Shown in pieces: positions 5,676-9,101 of a stretch of DNA of 9,101 bases; the first letter of the stretch is position 1, and every line of letters starts with the position of its first letter. The stretch is taken from positions 1 to 9,101 of the forward strand of contig JAUHWJ010000046.1 in NCBI GenBank assembly GCA_030424705.1, read 5' to 3'. This stretch comes from Alphaproteobacteria bacterium (GTDB lineage: Bacteria; Pseudomonadota; Alphaproteobacteria; Rhodobacterales; Rhodobacteraceae). Both the position numbers and the translations under genes were made by a program. Under the pieces are notes generated by a model that made no database searches, was not told where the DNA came from, and worked only from the letters and a program-made list of their open reading frames with translations.

Positions 5676-6041
5676 TCACGCCTCCCCGGTGCAGGCGATA
5701 GCGGTCGTCGCGAAGCCGGACAGGCGCGCCGCGTCCCATGCGCGGTTCCAGATATCCATGTCGGTCTCGGAGCCGAAGTCGAACGGGCGCTCCATGACGC
5801 GCTCGAAGGCGGACGCCATCACCATGTTCGCGTCGCAGAAGTCATGCGATGCACAGGCGGCGGCGTAGGTCGGGAGCGTATTGCGGCGGACCACCTCCGC
5901 AACACTCTCGTCCGTGATCTCCTTTCGCAGCTCGGCCGCGAAGGCGAGCGCGAGCGCGAGGCTCCGGGTCCTGGGTCCGATGTCCGGCGTGCCTGGAAGC
6001 TGGCCCTCTATCGAATATCCGTGGTCGCTGGCGTAAGGCAT
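5676..6041 (-). CDS. Conserved hypothetical protein (121 aa)
   Basis: 121 aa, ATG at 6039-6041 with AGGAG 6 nt upstream; the frame extension to 6128 has no such signal. The product starts MPYASDHGYSIEGQLPGTPD and continues with a helix-rich core (SLALALAFAAELRKEITDES) and NTLPTYAAACASH. DFCDANMVMASAFERVMERP (68-87) and DMDIWNRAWDAARLSGF (95-111) follow. The DFCDANM...AFE.VM pattern is one I have seen in short proteins of alphaproteobacterial phages and plasmids, but I know no assigned function. Cysteines at 63, 70 and 117 are not arranged as a zinc ribbon. It sits 19 nt after the 178-aa gene and its end abuts the small membrane protein. Confidence 0.75.
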   Translation of the reverse strand: MPYASDHGYSIEGQLPGTPDIGPRTRSLALALAFAAELRKEITDESVAEVVRRNTLPTYAAACASHDFCDANMVMASAFERVMERPFDFGSETDMDIWNRAWDAARLSGFATTAIACTGEA

Positions 6042-6060
6042 GTCGGTCTCCTGTGGCAGG

Positions 6061-6597
6061 TCAGTGAATCTCGAAGCCACCGCAAGCGGCGAGGAACGCG
6101 CGCCACTCGCGGATGTCTTCGAGCTCAAGGTGGTAGAGGGTGTCCGGGTGGCGGCTCATGCCCGCGCTGGCGCAGGCGTTGCATGTCCCGATTTGGCCGA
6201 TGCGCGGATGCGGAAAGTCGACCCGTTCCGCCTCTTCGGGCCCGACGGTCTTGAAGACCATGCCGGATTTCCGGCCGACATCGTCGTTGCGGACTCCCGT
6301 GCCCTCGCAGAAGCGGCACGGAACGAGCGGCAGAGCGTCGAGCGCCGCCTTGCGCTCGACGACGAACCGCTCCGCCTCGCCGCTCTCGAGCGCCTGGCCG
6401 ATGATCTCCGCGAGCGCGGCGCTGTCCTCGGCGTCGAGGCCGTCGCCGTCATTGGTGTGCCAGTAGCCGCACTTCGCGGCGACGTCGCCGCCGATCCGCA
6501 TCGTGTAGTCGGCCAGCGCGCGCCAGCCCCATGCGCTTCGCCGGAACATCGCGCCCTGCTCGGTGGCGGGCGCCCGGCCGATCACGTCCATTCCCAT
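6061..6597 (-). CDS. Conserved hypothetical with two-part CxxC zinc motif (178 aa)
   Basis: 178 aa from the ATG at 6595-6597 with GAGGAG 6 nt upstream. The N-terminus MGMDVIGRAPATEQGAMFRR and SAWGWRALADY, followed by CGYWHTNDGDGLDAEDSAAL (43-62), is a pattern I recognise from a widespread family of phage and proteobacterial hypotheticals (usually MGMDVYGKAP...FRN..W.WRPL...NDGDGL). The C-terminal half holds CRFCEGTG (94-101) and CNACASAG (139-146). This spacing is similar to the CxxCxGxG repeats of DnaJ zinc-finger regions and is likely to bind one zinc ion. No J domain is present. Role unknown; possibly a protein- or nucleic-acid-binding adaptor. In the leader, a 13-bp hairpin precedes the SD. 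Confidence 0.8.
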   Translation of the reverse strand: MGMDVIGRAPATEQGAMFRRSAWGWRALADYTMRIGGDVAAKCGYWHTNDGDGLDAEDSAALAEIIGQALESGEAERFVVERKAALDALPLVPCRFCEGTGVRNDDVGRKSGMVFKTVGPEEAERVDFPHPRIGQIGTCNACASAGMSRHPDTLYHLELEDIREWRAFLAACGGFEIH

Positions 6598-6616
6598 CGC
6601 AATCTCCTCTCGGTGA

Positions 6617-6647
6617 GGACGACGGCGCGCCGAACGCGCCGCCGTCC
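6617..6647 (-). other. 13-bp GC hairpin between two operon genes
   Basis: Arms 6617-6629 and 6635-6647 pair over 13 bp with a single mismatch (base 6 of the left arm) around a 5-nt loop, which reads UUCGG in the minus-strand transcript. It begins 6 nt after the stop of the 101-aa gene and ends about 7 nt before the GAGGAG of the 178-aa gene. No U-tract follows, so complete termination is unlikely. mRNA stabilisation, processing or attenuation are possible roles. Confidence 0.6.
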
Positions 6648-6653
6648 GCCGTC

Positions 6654-6959
6654 TCAGGCGGCGTCGCCGGTCGTTGACGATCCGCCGTAGGGCTTCGTGC
6701 CGAAGGACGCCCAGGTGCGCGGGCCTCCGACCTCGATGAGGGTCTCGTTGTGCTTCATCGCGCCGACGCGGACGCCGGGATAACGGGCCGCGATGTAGAT
6801 CGCGGCGTCGCTGTCCTCCTCGAGCGCCAGCTGGTCGCCCTTCTGGTAGCTGTAGGGCGAGATGTCGGCCTCGGTGAGCCCCGCGGCCTTGAGGTCTCCG
6901 CGGCTGATGATGAGCCAGCCATGCCCGGGATCCATGATCCAGTTCAGTTCGATGGTCAT
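6654..6959 (-). CDS. Conserved hypothetical protein (101 aa)
   Basis: 101 aa, ATG at 6957-6959 with AGGAG 6 nt upstream. The product starts MTIELNWIMDPGHGWLIISR and continues GDLKAAGLTEADISPYSYQK, then GDQLALEEDSDAAIYIAARY (41-60). The combination LNWIMDPGHGWL, a helix, then DISPYSYQKGD..LEED.D is characteristic of a short protein family common in phages and plasmids; it has no assigned function that I know. The last 30 residues (about 72-101, ending KPYGGSSTTGDAA) look flexible. It lies between two hairpin-containing spacers, downstream of the DUF5131 gene. Short and acidic, with no cysteines; probably a small alpha/beta fold. Confidence 0.8.
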   Translation of the reverse strand: MTIELNWIMDPGHGWLIISRGDLKAAGLTEADISPYSYQKGDQLALEEDSDAAIYIAARYPGVRVGAMKHNETLIEVGGPRTWASFGTKPYGGSSTTGDAA

Positions 6960-6978
6960 TCGCGTCTCCTGTGGTAGG

Positions 6979-7003
6979 GGCCCGGCGATCCGCTCGCCGG
7001 GCC
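6979..7003 (-). other. Perfect 10-bp GC hairpin between two operon genes
   Basis: GGCCCGGCGA (6979-6988) and its exact complement at 6994-7003 enclose a 5-nt loop. In the minus-strand transcript it starts 5 nt after the DUF5131 stop and ends 8 nt before the AGGAG of the 101-aa gene. No U-tract follows. The architecture matches that of the hairpin at 6617-6647. Confidence 0.6.
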
Positions 7004-7008
7004 GGGCT

Positions 7009-7908
7009 TCAACCTTTCGCCGCGCGGCGCGGGGCGAGAGGAAGGTCGTTCGGCATCTGTCGCCAGAGCCGGCCGTCGAGCGATGCGCCGCCCTTGGCCT
7101 CGGGATCGAGATCGCGGCGCGCCGCCTCCCGCGGCGTCAGTCCGTCGCGCACGACGAGCGGGTTGAACCGCCACGATCCCCATTGCTTGTGGAAAAACGG
7201 GACGCCCTCGGCGACGCAGACGTCCCGAACCTCGCGCACCCATTCGAGATCGACCGGGCGCGCATCCCCGCCGCTCTCGCCGCCGGTGATGACCCATCCG
7301 ATCCCCGAGACGTCGATGACAGGGCCGATCCGGGCGATCAGCGGCTCGACCGAGAGGAACCGCAACGCCGCCGGAACCAGGCGCAGGGCGTCGATCCGCC
7401 ACGTCTCCTGCGCCCGTTCCACGGACGCGCCGATCCAGACATTCCGGAGATCCGCGAAGCGGTCGCGCCTGCCGAGATACTCGACGGCGATCTCCGGCCT
7501 CTTCGTGAGCACCTGATAGGTGTGATGCGGCGTCGCCTTCATGATCTCGTAGGCTTCGTCGCGCCATGCGTCGGCCATGTCCGGATGGAAGAAATCGGAC
7601 ATGGAGTTCACGAAGAAGACGGTTCCCGCGCGCACCCCGAGGGGCTTGCGCATCGCCGCGTTCGTCGCGCGCCCGACCTTGCCGGTCCAGACCGGCTTGC
7701 CGTTCACGAGCTTCGTGAGGCCCTTGTAGGCCGGGCTCATGCCCATCGCCTCGATCCGGTGGGCCTGCCGCATCGCATAGCAGTTCGTGCATCCGGGGCT
7801 CGCGAGGGAACAGCCGACAAGGGGATTCCAGGTCGCGTTGGTCCATTCTATGTCCGACTTCCGCCGAGCGTATGGCTTCGTCGCTAATTTATCCTGTCCT
7901 GTGGTCAA
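7009..7908 (-). CDS. DUF5131 (phage Gp37/Gp68) three-cysteine-motif protein
   Basis: 299 aa from a TTG at 7906-7908, chosen because AGGAG lies exactly 7 nt upstream and the family normally begins shortly before IEWT. The open frame extends to 8118, but that stretch crosses the promoter and is non-coding in composition. Family hallmarks in order: IEWTNATWNPLVGC (20-33), a CX6CX2C cluster at C33, C40 and C43 (GCSLASPGCTNCYAM), FFVNSMSDFFHPDM (98-111), YQVLTKRPE (131-139), NVWIGASVE (156-164), FLSVEPL (184-190), GWVITGGESG (204-213) and PFFHKQWGSW (237-246). The fold is thought to be related to radical-SAM-type TIM barrels and the cysteines suggest a metal or Fe-S site. The substrate is unknown. 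It is the first gene after the promoter at 7970-7997. Confidence 0.88.
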   Translation of the reverse strand: MTTGQDKLATKPYARRKSDIEWTNATWNPLVGCSLASPGCTNCYAMRQAHRIEAMGMSPAYKGLTKLVNGKPVWTGKVGRATNAAMRKPLGVRAGTVFFVNSMSDFFHPDMADAWRDEAYEIMKATPHHTYQVLTKRPEIAVEYLGRRDRFADLRNVWIGASVERAQETWRIDALRLVPAALRFLSVEPLIARIGPVIDVSGIGWVITGGESGGDARPVDLEWVREVRDVCVAEGVPFFHKQWGSWRFNPLVVRDGLTPREAARRDLDPEAKGGASLDGRLWRQMPNDLPLAPRRAAKG

Positions 7909-7915
7909 TAGTGAT

Positions 7916-7920
7916 CTCCT
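7916..7920 (-). promoter_or_regulatory. Shine-Dalgarno fixing a TTG start
   Basis: On the minus strand AGGAG is followed by 7 nt (ATCACTA) and TTG. No ATG or GTG in this frame lies at a usable distance, so this site decides the DUF5131 start. Confidence 0.65.
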
Positions 7921-7969
7921 GCCTGTGAAAGAATAGCCTAGCGGAAAACCTGAAAGATTGCAACTAATT

Positions 7970-7997
7970 GTTATATAATGAAAAAATGCGTTGCCAA
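7970..7997 (-). promoter_or_regulatory. Predicted sigma70-type promoter of the leftward operon
   Basis: On the minus strand TTGGCA (complement of 7992-7997; 5 of 6 matches to TTGACA) is separated by 16 nt from TATAAC (complement of 7970-7975; 5 of 6 to TATAAT). It lies in an AT-rich island unlike its surroundings and would start transcription near 7963, giving a leader of about 55 nt before the TTG start at 7908. GCAAC at 7960-7964 and its inverse GTTGC at 7990-7994, repeated at 8015-8019, bracket the -10 region and could be operator half-sites, though they are short. Confidence 0.55.
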
Positions 7998-8068
7998 CCG
8001 TATGGTATGGAATCGTTGCGAGGCGCTCCAGGCCGCATTGTCCTTTCGTCGCTCGGTGTCTTGCTAGG

Positions 8069-8132
8069 CGTTCCGGACAGCGGAACGGCAAGCCGGCGGG
8101 CGGACGGCGACGCTTCATCGCCCGTCCGCCCG
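8069..8132 (-). terminator. Two tandem GC hairpins, possible transcription end of the right-hand unit
   Basis: Read leftward, the first hairpin (arms 8122-8132 and 8097-8107) has an 11-bp perfect stem and a 14-nt interior that can pair a further 3 bp. It starts 13 nt after the stop of the 164-aa gene. The second (arms 8081-8087 and 8069-8075) is a perfect 7-bp stem with a 5-nt loop. Neither is followed by a U-run, so intrinsic termination is uncertain. The position, just after one gene and upstream of a new promoter, favours a terminator or insulating role. Confidence 0.4.
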
Positions 8133-8145
8133 TCGGCTTCGCATT

Positions 8146-8640
8146 TCATCGGTCGTCGTCGCCAAGCGGTCGCTGACCGATGTTCATTTCCGGCGTGACG
8201 GTGTCCGTCACGAAGCGCGTCTGGAAGCCGAGCGGCCACCGCTCGCCCAGCGGAAGCGCCCACAGGTGATACTGGTTCGCGCTGTCGACGAGACGGCTCG
8301 AGGCGGGGAAGAGCTCCACCGCCTCGCAATCCTCTCCCACCACGTCGTTCTTGATCCGCTGGAGGTCGCGCCAGTCCCGGATCGGCTTCCGGTCGTGCCG
8401 CTTGATCGAGAGCCAGGTGAGCCTGAGCTCGTCGGGCGCCTCGTCCTCTTCGGGGCGGATCGCCATGCAATGATAGGCGTGGTTGGTCCAGTGCTCCGCC
8501 GTCTCGACCCGCCGGATCATCCAGTCCGCCGCCGCCTGGTCGGCGACGTCGGGATGCGCATCGAGGATGGCGCGGACGCTCCGCTCGTTGACCGGCGGCG
8601 GCGCCGCCAGTCTCTTCATGGGACGCCAGCGCGCGCTCAC
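8146..8640 (-). CDS. Probable DUF7694 domain-containing phage protein
   Basis: 164 aa from a GTG at 8638-8640. It overlaps the upstream stop (GTGA) and has GAGGAGG with 7 nt from its GGAGG core. An in-frame ATG seven codons later (8619) has no SD but is the conventional alternative (157 aa). The product starts MSARWRPMKRLAAPPPVNER. The conserved core is LTWLSIKRHDRKPIRDWRDL (74-93), QRIKNDVVGEDCEAVELFP (94-112), then SSRLVDSANQYHLWAL (114-129). This order (SI+R.D..PI.DWRDLQRIKN, EAVELYP..SRLVD.ANQYHLW) is what I associate with DUF7694 of phages and prophages. Biochemical role unknown. The N-terminal third is helical and not clearly part of the domain. Confidence 0.78.
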   Translation of the reverse strand: MSARWRPMKRLAAPPPVNERSVRAILDAHPDVADQAAADWMIRRVETAEHWTNHAYHCMAIRPEEDEAPDELRLTWLSIKRHDRKPIRDWRDLQRIKNDVVGEDCEAVELFPASSRLVDSANQYHLWALPLGERWPLGFQTRFVTDTVTPEMNIGQRPLGDDDR

Positions 8641-9101
8641 GCCTTCGCCTCCTCGCCGGGCTTGGGCGCGGGCGCCGCCACGTCGTGAAGTGTGCGCGTC
8701 TCGATCCGGATCGTGTGGTTCTCCTTCCACTTCGCCCGGAACGCCTCCTCGTCGAGCGCCGCGTCGCCCTCCATGAAGACGTGATCGACGAAGCGTTCGC
8801 GGAAGGCGACTTCGATCATGCTCTCGGCCGCCGCGCGGTTGAGGCATATCCACTCGTCGACGTCCTCGGCGTCGTCGTCGTTCTCGATCACCAGCACGGT
8901 CACATGGAGCGGATGCGCGACGAGATCGCGCGCCTGCTCGATCAGCGCCTCGAGCGTGTCGTGGTCGCCGGTGAGATTGTCGAGGTCCATCTGCTGACTC
9001 GCGAGATGCTCCTCCTCGCTCATCCCCGTGCCCTCCTCGCCGTTCTCGTCGAGCCAGCGTCGGCGGCAGATGTCCTCCCAGCTGTCCAGGCGCGCGACCT
9101 G
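8637..9101 (-). CDS. Hypothetical acidic protein, probably partial at right edge
   Basis: The frame is open from the TGA at 8637-8639 to the window edge (154 residues). An ATG at 9021-9023 has GAGGAGG 8 nt upstream and would give 128 aa (MSEEEHLASQQMDLDNL...). However, the 26 codons before it translate as QVARLDSWEDICRRRWLDEN and use almost only G/C-ending codons, so the gene probably starts outside the window and the GAGGAG is simply a Glu-Glu codon pair. Later features: a helix DTLEALIEQARDLVAH, a strand HVTVLVIENDDD, DVDEWICLNRAAAESMIEVA, and RAKWKENHTIRIETRTLHDV, then a Pro/Ala/Glu tail. Acidic, probably a small alpha/beta protein. No family recognised. It is translationally coupled to the DUF7694-like gene by a GTGA overlap. 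Confidence 0.65.
   Translation of the reverse strand, partial: QVARLDSWEDICRRRWLDENGEEGTGMSEEEHLASQQMDLDNLTGDHDTLEALIEQARDLVAHPLHVTVLVIENDDDAEDVDEWICLNRAAAESMIEVAFRERFVDHVFMEGDAALDEEAFRAKWKENHTIRIETRTLHDVAAPAPKPGEEAKA

Larger units (their letters stand above)
7909..8145. other. Intergenic regulatory region
   Basis: This 237-nt gap separates the 164-aa gene from the DUF5131 gene. It contains, read leftward, the tandem hairpins, about 70 nt of unremarkable sequence, the predicted promoter and a leader of about 55 nt. The long frames on both strands here lack ribosome-binding sites and codon bias. No tRNA or known ncRNA shape was found. Confidence 0.5.

Noticed and set aside
6862..7887. 341-aa plus-strand frame and 296-aa minus-strand frame at 6956-7846
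   Set aside because: Both are shadows of the DUF5131 gene, whose family motifs run through the whole region in another frame.
7974..7979. Perfect TATAAT on the plus strand
   Set aside because: No acceptable -35 at 16-18 nt upstream and no plus-strand gene downstream. The minus-strand promoter in the same patch fits better.
7968..8198. 76-aa plus-strand frame starting in the AT-rich patch
   Set aside because: TTG start without SD, no codon bias, and it overlaps the predicted promoter and hairpins.
1..9101. CRISPR array, tRNA, IS ends, attachment sites, DnaA-box origin
   Set aside because: I looked for spaced direct repeats, cloverleaf shapes, terminal inverted repeats, transposase motifs and DnaA-box clusters on both strands and saw none.

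Overview
The window is high-GC and very gene-dense. It carries one partial gene at the left edge (minus strand), a two-gene plus-strand cassette, and a long run of fifteen mostly small minus-strand genes that fills the rest and runs off the right edge. Codons end mostly in G or C in every gene I accept. Recognisable families are a stand-alone ParB-like domain, a class I SAM methyltransferase-like protein, a DUF4942 protein, a DUF5131 (phage Gp37/Gp68) three-cysteine protein, a probable DUF7694 protein and several small conserved phage-type hypotheticals. This points to the accessory or early region of a temperate phage, prophage or related element of a high-GC proteobacterium, most likely an alphaproteobacterium. 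The host assignment is inference. No structural, integrase, tRNA, rRNA, CRISPR or IS feature is visible.

Layout. 1-175 (-): start of an unrecognised gene leaving the window. 176-450: divergent intergenic region with an AT-rich island. 451-1848 (+): ParB-like gene followed 3 nt later by the methyltransferase-like gene. 1849-1938: convergent spacer without an obvious terminator, possibly holding the remnant of an operon gene. 1939-7908 (-): thirteen genes read right to left from a sigma70-like promoter at 7970-7997. The order is DUF5131, two conserved hypotheticals each preceded by a strong GC hairpin, two small proteins, DUF4942, a zinc-ribbon gene with an apparent 1-nt frameshift, then a chain of genes mostly joined by 4-nt start/stop overlaps. 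7909-8145: regulatory gap with the promoter and two tandem hairpins. 8146-9101 (-): two further genes coupled by a GTGA overlap; the rightmost is probably cut by the window edge.

How it works together. Start/stop overlaps (ATGA or GTGA), close spacing and well-placed Shine-Dalgarno sequences indicate two co-directional transcription units of small accessory proteins. Several carry paired cysteines likely to bind metal. The plus-strand ParB/methyltransferase pair looks like an independent cassette between minus-strand genes. No complete known defence or counter-defence system can be named. The least ordinary points are the methyltransferase's unusual motif IV, the regular stop-hairpin-SD spacers, and the frameshifted zinc-ribbon gene that ORF callers would miss.
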